From: Nelumbo lutea
Lineage: Eukaryota; Streptophyta; Magnoliopsida; Proteales; Nelumbonaceae
NCBI GenBank assembly: GCA_022828595.1
Contig: JAKGHH010000008.1
Coordinates: forward strand, 2,230,728 to 2,294,727
Length of the DNA stretch: 64,000 nucleotides
Reading direction: 5' to 3'
Made by a program: the position numbers and the translations under genes
The notes under the pieces: generated by a model
Database searches by the model: none
Told to the model about the DNA's origin: nothing
What the model saw: the letters and a program-made list of their open reading frames with translations, nothing else
Part shown: in pieces, positions 45,901 through 57,872 of the stretch
Position numbering within the stretch: the stretch's first letter is position 1
Layout of the letters: every line of letters starts with the position of its first letter

Positions 45901-46017
45901 GGCTATGTTTGGAAGGAGTACAAATACAAATTTGTACAATACAAAACCTTGTTTTTTGTAATATTTTGTGTGCGTTTGCACTTTATATTTGTATTTGTAT
46001 TTCTTCCAAACTGAGTC
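45901..46017. mobile_element. Palindromic GACTCAGTTT MITE, copy 3
   Basis: Left end GGCTATGTTTGGAAGGAGTA and right end TTCTTCCAAACTGAGTC are inverted repeats, preceded by TTA. 117 bp. Confidence 0.55.
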
Positions 46018-46029
46018 TCAGAATTTTTT

Positions 46030-46251
46030 CATGCAAAGATCTCAATACACTTATTTGCACTTTAGTGCAAACGAAAAGAAAGGCAAATTCTGGTTTAATT
46101 TTATTTTGGGTTTTACTTTATTCTGTTTCAAATCTTATTTTGTTTCATTTTTACTGTAATTAAACAAATTAAGATAAAATTTGAAACAAAATTTGCACGT
46201 AAATCATTTGAGCTACAAAAGTTTTGTATCAGTGCAAATTTACCAAACACA
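46030..46251 (+). mobile_element. Tourist-like MITE, truncated relative of the split element
   Basis: Same inner order as the split MITE (GGTTTAATTTTATTTTGGGT, TTATTCTGTTTCAAATC, AAAATTTGAAACAAAA) and the right end ACCAAACACAGACTTA. The left end is missing, probably lost against the adjacent small MITE. Confidence 0.45.
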
Positions 46252-47860
46252 GACTTAAAGTTGTGTTTGGAAATGATGCAAATGGAGTATAAATCCTGGT
46301 TTATGGTAAATTTGCACTCTGGTCTGCGTGTTTGGCAACATTACATTTATGCATTGACAAATGATAGATCAATGTATATTTACATTGATAATAAGATGTA
46401 AAAATACATCAATAAAAAAGAAGTAAATAAACTAATCCAACTTTTCAATTTATATGAACCGTTTTATACTCTACATATTTGCGTTCACACTTATTTTATA
46501 TTTGCTTTTTTCAAATAAAAAAAAAACAATTGTATTTATGGGAAAGAGGTCTAAAACCCACTTTTATAAATAAAAAAACGCAACATATAAATTTAAAATG
46601 GACCTACTTGATGAACACCCGACTAGCAAGCTGCCAAGCTCACAAAGAAATTTATCAATTAGGTAATCCGCTCTGGTTATTCAAATTCTGTTTAGTTTTT
46701 TTGTTTGTTGGGTCTCTTGCTCTGTAATTCCCTTTCTTTTAATGTAAATCCATCAGTTACCAATGAGGAGTACTGAGTTGTAGCTGTAGCCTGTAGCTGC
46801 TAATCTAATCCGGTATTGCTGAGGAAAGGGAGCCACAAGGACAAATCCTTTTCCCTTCTCTCCCTAGTGTCCAAATTCCAACCACTTGATTTGTTATTTG
46901 CGTAAACGCCAAATACCATGCTTCAATTGGAAACTTCCCTTGTTGAATGGCAAATCCTCGTCTCGAACTCTCATTTGCGTTTCTTTTGGGTCTGTGCAGT
47001 ATGCAAGGTTCTGGGAGATCCGAACTCGGGGGTAGTGGGCGTTACAGTCAAGTGCAGGATGCAATTTTTGCTCTTGCCACTCAAATCTCGTTTGTGATCC
47101 CGATTCCCCGAACATCACACACGATGTGGCAATATCACAAGATTAAGTGGACTATCACTCGGATGCCAAATCCAAGATAATAAACGAGACCAAACAACCC
47201 CAACCCCCACAAACAACCACGTTCTTACGTGGATCAAATCACACCGTTCGATTTACTGGGTCATGTTATTGCATTCATTTTCGGGACAAAAACCAGCGTC
47301 AGGACATCACTGTAATTGACTTGACACACAAAATAATCCCGATCTCACACTCAAACTACGAAATTGCCCTTACAACCTTTGTCCCCTTCCTGTGGCGGTA
47401 TCCTATGAAAATTATTGAAACACCCGAGAATGGTCAGGATGAAATTCTGGCTGGGGTTGGATAATCTTATCCGTACATCCCACCACTACAACTTGAATCT
47501 TTGCAGGGTTACGTATACGTATATATAAATATAACAGATTGGCTTATCCTCATTCCTAGAAAAATCTCTACACAGGATGATGCCGGGAAGACATTATACC
47601 GGAAAGGCTAAGGGTACTGATGTAAATAAAGACAAAAGCCCATCCAATCAATTGAAAGACGACGTGGACAATTATACATAAATGGACGCGATGCGATGCG
47701 ATAGCTCCTCTCTCTCTCTCTCTCTCTGTCCTCGCTTTTTTATTGAGTTGACGATGATTGAGGAGAGTGTGTAAATCCTCCTCCACCGGACAACCACCAC
47801 CACCACGCCGACGATAAAAAGGAAGTTGAAGCAGAACCGAAGAAGGCTACGGCCACCGTC
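46252..47860. other. Spacer and promoter of the SBT1.4-like gene
   Basis: No gene. Possible TATA box TATATAAAT at 47522-47530 and a (CT)n tract at 47707-47727 in the likely leader. Confidence 0.45.
47522..47530 (+). promoter_or_regulatory. Putative TATA box of the SBT1.4-like gene
   Basis: TATATAAAT about 330 bases before the ATG at 47861. It would give a leader of about 300 bases containing the (CT)n tract. Confidence 0.4.
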
Positions 47861-50212
47861 ATGGCCATTTCGGTGCCTTCTATGATCAACTCCGTGTTTC
47901 TCTTTTTATGTGTGGTCCTTACTACCATCTCTCCCACGCTATCGTTCCATGGCGTTCAGACGTTCATCGTCCACGTGTCAAAATCACACCGACCTCCATA
48001 CCTCACATCTCACCATTGGTACAGCTCCATCCTCCGTTCTCTTCCTCAATCTCCTCCCTCCACCAGGATCCTCTACGTCTACGACCACGCCATAACCGGC
48101 TTCTCCGCCCACCTCACCCAATCTCAGGTCGCCGAGCTCCAACGCATACCCGGCGTCCTCTCCATCCTCCCCGACCGTCCCCACCAACTCCACACTACCC
48201 GCACCCCTCACTTCCTCGGCCTTGCGGACACTTTCGGTCTATGGCCCAACTCTGACTACGCCGACGATGTCATCATCGGTGTCCTCGACACCGGTATCTG
48301 GCCTGAGCGTCGCAGCTTCTACGACTCCGACCTATCCGAAATTCCTTCCGGATGGAAGGGCACCTGCGAGACCGGCCCCGATTTCCCGGCCTCCTCGTGC
48401 AACGGGAAGATCATTGGAGCAAGAGCTTTCTACAGAGGATACGAAGCTGCCCTTGGAAGACCCATGAACGACACGGTGGAGTCGAAATCGCCGAGGGACA
48501 CTGAAGGGCACGGAACTCACACGGCATCCACAGCTGCCGGAGCAGCCGTTAGAGAAGCTGGGTTTTATAAGTTCGCGGTGGGGGAAGCCAGAGGCATGGC
48601 TACCAGGGCAAGAATCGCTGCGTACAAGGTCTGCTGGAAACTCGGTTGTTTTGATTCCGATATTTTAGCCGCAATGGATCATGCCATCGCCGATGGCGTA
48701 CATATAATCTCTCTTTCCGTTGGCGCGACCGGCTACGCACCTCCATACTATCATGATTCTATCGCCATCGGAGCGTTTGGCGCCATTCAGAAGGGCGTGC
48801 TTGTTTCTTGCTCTGCCGGGAATTCTGGGCCGGAACCGTACACCGCCGTCAATATTGCGCCATGGATTATCACCGTTGGAGCGTCAACCATCGACAGGGA
48901 ATTTCCAGCGGATGTTGTGCTTGGCGATGGGAGAGTCTTCAATGGAGTGTCGCTATACTCCGGGGATCCGCTCGGCGATTCGGGTCATCTGTTACCTCTC
49001 GTGTATGCCGCAGACTGCGGCAGCAGACTGTGCTATCCGGGTAAGCTTGATCCGACGAAGGTGGCCGGGAAGATAGTCGTGTGTGACAGGGGAGGTAATG
49101 CTAGGGTCGAGAAGGGAAGTGCCATCAAGATATCCGGCGGAGCGGGGATGATTATGGCCAACACGGCCGAAAGCGGCGAAGAGCTCATAGCCGATTCTCA
49201 TCTCCTCCCGGCGACTACGGTGGGTCAGACGTCAGGAGACAAGATCCGCGACTACATCAGATCAGATCCCTCGCCAACGGCCACCATAGTGTTCCGAGGG
49301 ACGGTGATTGGGGCTTCACCCTCGGCTCCAAAGGTGGCATCTTTTTCGAGCCGTGGTCCGAACTATCAAACAGCAGAGATCCTGAAACCGGACGTTATAG
49401 CTCCCGGCGTCAACATCTTAGCCGGATGGACCGGGTACAATGGGCCGACCGATTTGGACATCGACCCGAGAAGAGTGGAGTTCAATATAATATCGGGAAC
49501 CTCCATGGCCTGCCCGCACGTCAGTGGATTGGCCGCTTTGCTTCGGAAGGCATACCCGAAGTGGACCCCAGCTACCCTAAAGTCTGCCCTCATGACGACA
49601 GCGTACAACCTGGATAACGGAGGAAAGAATATATCGGATCTTGCAACTGGGAAAGAATCAACACCGTTCGTACATGGAGCGGGACACGTAGACCCAAATA
49701 GAGCCCTTGATCCGGGTTTGGTATACGATATAAGCGTGAATGACTACGTGGGATTCCTTTGCTCCATTGGATACGACGAGAAGATGATCGCGCTTTTCAT
49801 CAGGGATGGCAATACAAGTGTGAATTGCAGTGCACAGAGCTTACCTAGTCCTGGGGATCTAAACTACCCATCTTTCTCTGTGGTATTTAAATTGAACGGC
49901 GGGAAAAATGTGGTGAAATACAGGAGAGTTGTTACGAACGTGGGAGATTCAGTGGATACGGTATACGAGGCGAAGGTATGGGGTCCAGATTCGGTTGAGA
50001 TAAGTGTTTCGCCGAGTAAGCTTGTGTTTAGTGGAGAAGAAGAGAGGCAGTCGTATGAGATAACATTCAAGAGTGTGGTCCCACCAAATGAGACGGAGGA
50101 GCGTACAGCGTCAGCGTCCAAGTTTGGGTGGATAGAGTGGAGCGATGGAAGCCACAGAGTGAGAAGCCCAATTGCATTCTGGTGGCAGCCGGAGCTGGTG
50201 TCTTCCATTTGA
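47861..50212 (+). CDS. SBT1.4: SBT1.4-like subtilisin-like serine protease
   Basis: One exon, 783 residues, a plant subtilase (S8) secreted to the apoplast. Order: signal peptide (about 1-28), I9 inhibitor prodomain (about 33-112, ending before the TTRTPHFLGL junction), catalytic domain with D143 (VLDTGIWPE), H217 (GHGTHTAS), oxyanion N321 (SAGNSGP) and S548 (GTSMACPH), a PA domain inserted at about 360-480, and a C-terminal Fn3-like domain (about 664-775). Overall similarity is to Arabidopsis SBT1.4 (SASP), linked to senescence and reproductive development. All catalytic residues are intact. Intronless, as usual for SBT1 genes. The substrate is unknown. The convergent subtilase at 54273-56937 is a different subgroup. 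Confidence 0.95.
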   Translation: MAISVPSMINSVFLFLCVVLTTISPTLSFHGVQTFIVHVSKSHRPPYLTSHHWYSSILRSLPQSPPSTRILYVYDHAITGFSAHLTQSQVAELQRIPGVLSILPDRPHQLHTTRTPHFLGLADTFGLWPNSDYADDVIIGVLDTGIWPERRSFYDSDLSEIPSGWKGTCETGPDFPASSCNGKIIGARAFYRGYEAALGRPMNDTVESKSPRDTEGHGTHTASTAAGAAVREAGFYKFAVGEARGMATRARIAAYKVCWKLGCFDSDILAAMDHAIADGVHIISLSVGATGYAPPYYHDSIAIGAFGAIQKGVLVSCSAGNSGPEPYTAVNIAPWIITVGASTIDREFPADVVLGDGRVFNGVSLYSGDPLGDSGHLLPLVYAADCGSRLCYPGKLDPTKVAGKIVVCDRGGNARVEKGSAIKISGGAGMIMANTAESGEELIADSHLLPATTVGQTSGDKIRDYIRSDPSPTATIVFRGTVIGASPSAPKVASFSSRGPNYQTAEILKPDVIAPGVNILAGWTGYNGPTDLDIDPRRVEFNIISGTSMACPHVSGLAALLRKAYPKWTPATLKSALMTTAYNLDNGGKNISDLATGKESTPFVHGAGHVDPNRALDPGLVYDISVNDYVGFLCSIGYDEKMIALFIRDGNTSVNCSAQSLPSPGDLNYPSFSVVFKLNGGKNVVKYRRVVTNVGDSVDTVYEAKVWGPDSVEISVSPSKLVFSGEEERQSYEITFKSVVPPNETEERTASASKFGWIEWSDGSHRVRSPIAFWWQPELVSSI

Positions 50213-51134
50213 ATTTTAATCAATATACTAGTACTAGTGTAGTGGTCTAGCCGTGCAGGGAGTAGGGATAATCATCTGACGATGGTATTTAATATTCATG
50301 TTGGAATTGGAAATACTTGGATTTTATTTACGTTGGAATTGGAAAGACCCAGAATCAAGGAAAATAATTGGAATCTACTTGATTATTCATTCATATACAC
50401 TAAAAATTCAAATGTATATGTATGTATATCAAGAACAAAATGAATTCAAAATAACTTGTTGGAAACTTGGACCTAATTACCAGTCTTTTAGTATAAATAC
50501 CAACACCCAACTTGCTTTTACGCTGAAAATCTAATCCTGCTCTGATCATCTCTCTTCCGTTTCTCATGCATAATGAATCAAAACAACAGGATTTTAATTA
50601 CCAAAGTTAGCGGAAGATGGAGTGGAATTTGGTCCTTTGGATTCTAACATATTTTGGATTTAGTGGATCCAAGGCTGGTATTGTAGATATTGTTTGAGTT
50701 TAGTCAGAGGAGAGGGAGTAAGGAAGGACATGAGATGATAAGATGGGATAACATTCACCCCAATGTTTTTTGAACAGCCGTTGATTCAGGCCCTTGGACC
50801 GTTTGACCTGTGAACCGATCTGTTTTACATCAAATCTAAACTCTGGCCAAAAATTTTTTAATTGATTAGCGATCTGTTGACCTGGATGATAAAACTGTTG
50901 ATCCATTTAATGGTTTTAATCGTTTCTTTTTATTATTATTATTATTTTTTCCATTGGAACAGGCAATTCATTCGGACCGATGGTCAGAATATTCTGATTC
51001 CGAACTGGCTTTTAAAACCTTATTCAACCTCCATATCCGATCATTCTAGTCCAAATACAACGAAATCAGCACTTGTGTAACAATGATTCTAAAAAGAGAA
51101 AAAGAAACAGAATTTCTTGTAGAATACATTTAAG
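50213..51134. other. Spacer, no gene seen
   Basis: Begins with probable 3' untranslated sequence of the upstream subtilase, then AT-rich DNA without features. Confidence 0.4.
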
Positions 51135-51585
51135 TAGGGGTGTAAACAGATCGAATTCGAATCTGATTAGAAAATCCAATATCCAAATTTGATTTTATAT
51201 CTGACAAATGTTCAAAATCTGAATTTGAATCTAATTAAATATTTGAATATTCAATTAATTAATTATTTTAGATAATTAATAAATATATAAAATAAATATT
51301 CTATTGATATAAAATATATAAATATATAAATTATTTATATAACTTAATTATTATATATAAAAATTATACAAAATATTTTATATATTATATATAAAAATTA
51401 AATAATCGATTGAATTTAGATATTTATTGAATCGAATAAGATCATATCCGAATTCGAATCCGATTAACTATTCGATAAGAATAAGATATCCGGCTTCAAC
51501 CATTAAGTCGAATTATCCGAATCTAATTTGATTATACCGAATATCGAATTGGAAATCAGATTTTTAAATACTATTTACACCCCTA
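51135..51585. mobile_element. hAT-type MITE with perfect 8-bp duplication
   Basis: Left end TAGGGGTGTAAACAG and right end ATTTACACCCCTA are inverted repeats. CATTTAAG occurs exactly on both sides (51127-51134 and 51586-51593). The interior is AT-rich with GAATTCGAATC/ATCCGAATTCGAATCC-type repeats near the ends. The 451-bp length, ends and 8-bp duplication fit non-autonomous hAT elements. Confidence 0.85.
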
Positions 51586-51593
51586 CATTTAAG

Positions 51594-52640
51594 TAGTTTC
51601 TCTGTTTCTCAAGTATATAGGGTACATTTAAGTAACTAAGCCTTATTTAAATTACAAATCGGATGCGGTGGGTGTGCTTTCGATTCAATTATAAACGGAA
51701 TGAATCCACATCACCGTCGATCAGGTTTCAATTTCAGAGAAAACACTGTTTGTTTGTCAGCCCTAATTCCAAGTCCCAAGTGCTGCTTGGAACACTCCTT
51801 GGCATGAGCTGAAAGAAGGTTCTACCACATGGGCTGGTGTGGGCTGGTGCCGGAATGGGGCTAGGACCATCATTTACCTAATAGGCAAGAGCCCAGCTCT
51901 TGCTTAGCCAAGGGCCCAGGACCATCATTTGTATTTTTTCTTTTTTTTTTCTTAATTAGGTTTATAGATGTTAAATCGACCCTGTGACCCTCCTATTTTT
52001 TGTCACGTGGAGGGATATTATGACCAATCCAGGCCATCTATGAGATGAGGGATCCACTGGATCGGCGACATGTTCAATCCGTCCCGCAGTTCATAGAAGC
52101 CACAGGGACCATCTTGTGTGGGTGGATTTCAATAGGAATTAGATTTCGTTTGTGATTGTGTGTTGTTCATTGGTACCTGTGAGGTGGAACTGCCTTGCCA
52201 CCACTGATCACACCATTAAGTCACCCTTTTTAATAGAACTTGTGATCCTCTTGGTACGTACATCCAACACTGATCATAGAACATCTTGATGTAATCTTCA
52301 TAGAAAATTAGAAATACACGATAGAAACATTTGACACTCAATATCCAACAGAATAAGAATGAAATGGCGTATGGCTATTTCCTATTTTCCTCAATTACCC
52401 ACGTTGTTTCATATTCTGCGAGGCTGAACCAACTCAAGTTCAGAAGGTGAAAGAAATAATTAAGAAGTTGAAGTTTGGAGAGATGGTAGGGCAATAAGTA
52501 AAATTTCAAAAACCAGCAATGTTCTGCAGTGAAAATGTCCCAAAGGAACATTATGTGTATGAAGAAAATGAGTCTCAATGACAAATATTTAGGCTCCAAG
52601 TTATGGATCAATAGTAGAGGATGTAAAGTTTACAAGAAAA
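51594..52640. other. Spacer, no gene seen
   Basis: No recognised feature. A short GTGTGGGCTGGTGTGGGCTG repeat lies near 51836-51855. Decayed LINE sequence may begin before 52640 but cannot be bounded. Confidence 0.35.
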
Positions 52641-53740
52641 TCCTGTAAAGAGTTTAGGCATTAAAGGCTAAATATTTGAAAAATAAAAGCTTCTATAGAA
52701 CAAAGGTTCATCAATCACAATCTTCATGGTGGAAAATGAGATGTTTGATCAAGAAGAGAAAGAAGCAATCTTAAAGGTGACATTCAGCAGAAATGAAACA
52801 CACGATAGATTGCTTTGGAAGCCATCTGATAATGAAATTTATTCTGTTAAATCAGCTTACAGGTCCTTTTTAGCTCAACAAGAAGGTTGCTCATTACGTG
52901 ATTCTCTTCACACATGGATCTGGAAAACCAAAATACCTTAGCATTACAAGCTTTTTGCATGGAAGTCGGTAAATGGTGGCCTGCTCACTCGAGCTAAGCT
53001 TTTTTCAAAGAAAATAGTAAACGAAAAGACTTGCATCCTTTGTGGAGAACATGACGATGAAACTGATTTCCACTTAATGGTGGAATACCCATTTGCAAGA
53101 GCTGTATGGATACAGGCCAATATTGAATTCAATCCAGAATCTTTTGAAGTCTAACCCATGCGTCAAGTTCAAAATTTTCAAATGGAACAAGGTTTGCAAC
53201 AAAGGCTATTTGGAAAATGGGTTTTCTTATGAGATTGATATGGGAAGTGAGAAACCGCAAGTTCTTTCCAGAAGAAAAAGTGGATCCCGTGATCCCCTTA
53301 AGTAAGCAGAACTCCTTTTTGAATATGCAGAAAACCTTTTACATGTTCCACCAGCTTGATCAATCAGGAGGCTATATTGAATCAGAACGTTTCACCCTCT
53401 GGAGATGACACTTATTCTATTTCTGTTGACGGCTCTTTTGTCTCAAATTTGCAGGCTGGTATTGGCTTCGTAGTGCTTGTTATCCCCAACAAAAAATTTT
53501 GTTGCAACAGTTGGGAAACATTTGAAGGATTTTAAGCCCAGAATAAGCAGAGCAATGGACCATGTTGACTGCATTAAATTGGGCTCTAATTTTTGGTCTG
53601 GAACGAGTTCAAGTCTTCACAGATTCTGCTACTCTAAATTTTGGAGCCTGGATTTCTGAAAGCAAAAATCATATATACACTTTGAGAAAAATGGCATTCA
53701 GTTGGGTATGTGTCAAATTCAATGGAGGAGTAGGTTAAAA
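52640..53740 (+). pseudogene. LINE (L1-type) 3' relic: zf-RVT and RNase H
   Basis: Decayed plant L1-type non-LTR retrotransposon. About 52655-52730 reads as the KAKYLKNKSF-type segment after RT. About 52770-53130 gives the zf-RVT domain (WKPSDNEIYSVKSAY, KLFAWK, CILCGEHDDETDFHL with its Cys/His pattern). About 53415-53700 gives the RVT_3-type RNase H start (SVDGSFVS, AGIGFVV) and a VFTDSATL block. Stops (such as TAG at 52938-52940) and frameshifts break it. RT itself and the 5' part are missing, in keeping with 5' truncation. It sits between the two subtilases. Confidence 0.75.
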
Positions 53741-54272
53741 TTAGAAATGGAGTTTGAGCAACTTAGGTTGGGTCAGGGTTCCATACCCTCACACAATCAT
53801 CAAATCAGATTTCATAAAAAAACTGTCTCAACTTCAAAACATCGAAATAAGCCTTGAGGCAAGGAGACGTAACACATATATGATAGATAGTGTGTGCCTG
53901 TTTCAGAGAGGAAGAGAGTAGAGAGAGGGAGAACTTCATTTAGTAGACTAATTAGGTTAGTAATCTTTTTCTTGTTTTGTTGATAACGTACAAAGCATAC
54001 AACTAACTCGAGCGAATGTAGATATTGTACCGAACCAGACAGCTTCCCACTCGGTCAGATTTTTTTTTTTTTTTTTTCTTTTCCTTTGTTGATTGCATAT
54101 CAGTCATCAGAAATCAAAACAGAGGACAGAAAGAGCAAAAATCCGTCCATTGGATTCCTCATCTTCATTGCTGTCCTGCTCTACCTGCCAAATCGTTTAC
54201 GTCTCAAGAGAGACCCTCACCAGCTCACCTATCAAGCAAACAACAAATCCATCGCCAACACCCACACGCGAC
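53741..54272. other. Spacer, includes 3' side of the SBT1.8-like gene
   Basis: A T run at 54060-54078. The part next to 54273 is probably 3' untranslated sequence of the minus-strand subtilase. Confidence 0.4.
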
Positions 54273-56937
54273 TCACGGGTGTGACCATTCATATGAAATG
54301 GGGCTTCGCACTTGGTGCTGAGCGTTGCTCCAGCTAAGCCAGCCAAATGCCGTCGTCCCCACCCTCCTCCCACTCGTGCCCTCCTCCTTCCTTGCCACAA
54401 ACATCACGCTGTATTTCTGCTTCTCCCCAACCTCTCTGAACACCAGCCTCCTGGGCTTCACCGTTATTCCCACGCTCGCTGGCTCACCAACACTCACATC
54501 ATACACTGACCCAGCCGGTCCCACATTAGTCAACTCTCGCGTGTATCGGACCATTCTCGTTTCGGCACTGAACAGTACAGAGAAGGATGGATAGTTTAGG
54601 TGACCCGGGTCTGCAAACCGCCGGGAGCAGGTGATATTGGGCCGCTTGGTGATCATCTGGATTTGGGCTATACTATAGTCCAAGGAGCAGAGGAATGCGA
54701 TATAGTCCTCAGGTGTGGCGTCGTACACCAGCCCTGGAGACAGCGCCTTCTGTGGGTCCACATGTCCCGACCCATGGGCCCACGGGTTGGAGATTGCTCC
54801 ACCAGCTGCATCACGGAGAGGGGATTTGGTGTTGTCACGGGTGTAGGCGGTGGTCATAAGGGCCGACTTGATGGCACTGGGGCTCCAATTTGGGTGGGCC
54901 GCCTTCAGCAACGCGGCCACCCCACTGATGTGTGGACACGACATCGATGTACCTGCATTCATCAGCGGCTAGGATCATCATCCAATCATAAAGAACAAAT
55001 GATCCGTTGATATGATATGATGCGATCAACAGTTCAGATCGAAAGAGAGTGAGAGGGCTATCCTAACTATAACCCACTCAACAGTCACTTTAATCCAACA
55101 CACACTGCACGTTTGGGCCCAAGCCCAGAGTCCAGACCCATGAACCCTACTTTTGGGTGGGCGGGTCATCATCATTTTCTTTTGTTACAATACGAACATA
55201 CGTAAAGGCAAAATAATAGAAGAGTAGAAAGATGAAAGAAGCTTCTTAAGTCTTCCTCTTACTTTATATGATGATATATAATAGGGTTGGCCACTTACCA
55301 GACATGATGTTGAACCCGGTCTTCCTTGTATCTTTCACCAGACCAGTGGGTCCGACCGATTCAGACCAAGCTGCTAATATGTTCACTCCAGGTCCAATCA
55401 GATCCGGCTTCAGTATCTGGGGTGTTACCACGTTTGGTCCTCTCGAACTAAATGCTGCGACTACTGGTGATGGCGTTACATTCAGTACTGTCCCACCAAA
55501 ACTCAGCACAGCCATCGGATTCGGATCTGATCTTAAATACTCCCTGATCATATCCCCTACCTTCCTCCCCACTGCAACCGCCGGAAGCAAATGGCTGTCC
55601 GCCACAAGCTCTTCGCCGCTGGCCGCCGTGTTCGCCAGTATCATGCCCAATCCGCCCGCATCACGAACTACCGCACCCTTCTCTACTCGCGCACTAATAC
55701 CCCGGTCGCAGAGTACTACCTTCCCGCGAACCAGTTCCGGTTCAAGCGAACCAGGCAAGCACAAGTTGCTCGTCTCGTTCCCCTTGCCGTAGAACAAACT
55801 AACCGGTTTCGTTCCCATACCCTTTCCACTGTAGAGTGACACGCCGGAGAACCGCTTACCGTTACCGAGATGGGCGTAAGCTGGGAAATCCCGGTCGAGT
55901 GTCCCAGCACCAACGGTCGCTATCCACGGAGCAACATTGGCAAGTGATGCTCGACTTGGCCCACTGTTCCCGGCGGAGCAGGAGACAAAAATTCCCATCT
56001 CCATGGCCGTGAACGCTCCGATGGCGATGGTGTCGCGGTAGTAAGGTGCGGAACCACCCCCAAGGGAGAGTGATAGAACATCCACACCGTCGGCGATGGC
56101 CTGATCCATTCCGGCAAGTATGTCCGATCCGAAACAACCTGTGCTCCAACAAACCTTATAAGTGGCCACGCGCGCCCTTGTCGCCATCCCACGGGCTGTG
56201 CCGGAAGCATATCCGAGAAGGCTTGCATTCGCTACGTGTGACCCGGCCGCCGTACTGGCCGTGTGGGTACCGTGGCCGTCTCGGTCCCGGGGAGACTCCG
56301 TCTCTTTCGGTTTCTTACTGTAACTCGCACCAGAGGCCATGCGGTAACCCTTGGAGAAGCTGCGAGCGCCGATGAGTTTCTTGTTGCAAAGAGATGGGCT
56401 GAAGTCGGGGGCGGACTCGCACTCGCCACGCCATCGAGAAGGTACCTGGGGCATTCCGGAGTCATCGAAACTCTTAGACTCGGGCCAAACACCGGTGTCC
56501 AGGATGCCGATGATGACGTCCTTGGTGGCTTGGTCCAAATCTTGGGTACGGTGACCGGCCCACAAGCTCAAGTCGGTGTCGAGGCCTAGGAATTCTGGGG
56601 TACGAGTGGTGTGGAGAGTGTAAATGGAATCCTGGTAGACACCAAGGACGGAGGCAGATAGGCGGAGTGCCTCAACTTGGTCGGGGTCGAGTGAGGCGGC
56701 GAAACCGTGATAGGCAGTGGAGTAGGTATAGAGCAAGGTAGAGGAACCAGAAGAAGATAGAAACTGGAGTTGGGCGGAGTACCAGTCGTGGTGGGTAGCG
56801 TAGGATAAGGGCTTGAGATGATGTTTCATGTGAACAATGTACGTCTGTTTGGCAAGAACTGATAGACAGTGAAGAAGAAGAAGAAGAAGAAGAAGAAAAG
56901 TGAAGCAAGACGACCAGGCCAAAGACGCCATGGCCAT
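54273..56937 (-). CDS. SBT1.8: SBT1.8-like subtilisin-like serine protease, two exons
   Basis: Minus strand, exon 1 55299-56937 and exon 2 54273-54952, GT-AG intron of 346 bp (phase 1), 772 residues. Signal peptide about 1-29 with an eight-Leu core; I9 prodomain about 32-111; catalytic D147 (ILDTGVWPE), H222 (GHGTHTAS), N324 (SAGNSGP) and S549 (GTSMSCPH); a PA domain between N324 and S549; C-terminal Fn3-like domain. The blocks [35 protein letters not shown] and [14 protein letters not shown] place it with Arabidopsis SBT1.8. The intron splits the Gly just before Thr548-Ser549, so exon 1 alone has no nucleophile. Secreted to the apoplast by family precedent. No obvious damage. Confidence 0.93.
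56872..56895 (-). repeat. Microsatellite encoding the signal-peptide leucines
   Basis: A (GAA)8 run on the plus strand reads as eight CTT-type Leu codons (residues 15-22) on the minus strand, forming the hydrophobic core of the signal peptide. Confidence 0.85.
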
Positions 56938-57872
56938 GGTGGGTGTGCGTATGAGGAGACTCTGAGAGAGAGAGGAAAGGGAATGGTGTGGGGATTTAAA
57001 GTAGGGAGTTAAGGAAAACGGCTCAACATGTGAAGTAATTACAAAAATGACAGTGCAGGTTGAGGGTGGAGACTGGAGAGTGGAGAGATAATAATATATG
57101 TAAATGGTAACGGTGCAATGGGACGATAGAGGAGATGGAAGTTGGGTTCGACGGCGTTAGGCGTTTGGCACAGTTGATGCCGGAAAATCAGATAAGGTAG
57201 GGCCCAAAAGCAAGTTGATATTTGATGATGTATCAATCAAAGTCATGACAGAGGAGGATTCTGTTCCTGTTTCCAGTAGAGCAGTGGGGACTGGGGACTG
57301 GGGGTGGAGTGAGTGTTGTTCTCCTTAACATTAACACGAGGAGGAGCTGGCAAAGGCAAACAGTCAAACACCATCCATGCAGTTTTGCTACTTTCTACTT
57401 TTCTCATTTCCCACCCCACCTCCCTCCCTAAAATCAGAAAAAAAAAAAAAAAAAAGAAAAACCTCTGCCGCAATTCCCGGTAAAACGGTAATCACTTTTG
57501 AATTTCGACCCGTTCGTTGTAGACAGCAATAGGAGAGGAGACTAGACAAATATCCAGAATGTTGCTGTTACGTGTGACCCCGTGTGTGTGCGTGTGCGCG
57601 ACTGTGCGGTGGTGGCAATAGTGTAATTTGGTTCGAATGGGGTCTCGGGTCTCCACATCCTTCAGGCTTCAGGCTTCTCGCAGGCTTCGGTCCTCCCTAT
57701 TTGTTGGGAGATGGGAGTTTGGACTGCCATCTCACTCTCACATCCGGTGGTGTTGTGTTGGTGGCAACGGTTAAAAATATTTATGAGTGTTGTCTTCATT
57801 CTCTTTCACCAAACGGACTTGAGCTTGCCAGCCAACCACAGTCCCCATAGAGTGGGGCCATTCCATTCTACC
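56938..57872. other. Promoter region of the SBT1.8-like gene and spacer
   Basis: No other gene. A weak TATA-like TTTAAAT on the minus strand near 56994 and an 18-A run at about 57438-57455. The 89-codon frame at 57584-57850 has no family features. Confidence 0.4.

Noticed and set aside
57584..57850. 88-residue frame upstream of the MITE array
   Set aside because: No homology, no start context or splice support; probably chance.
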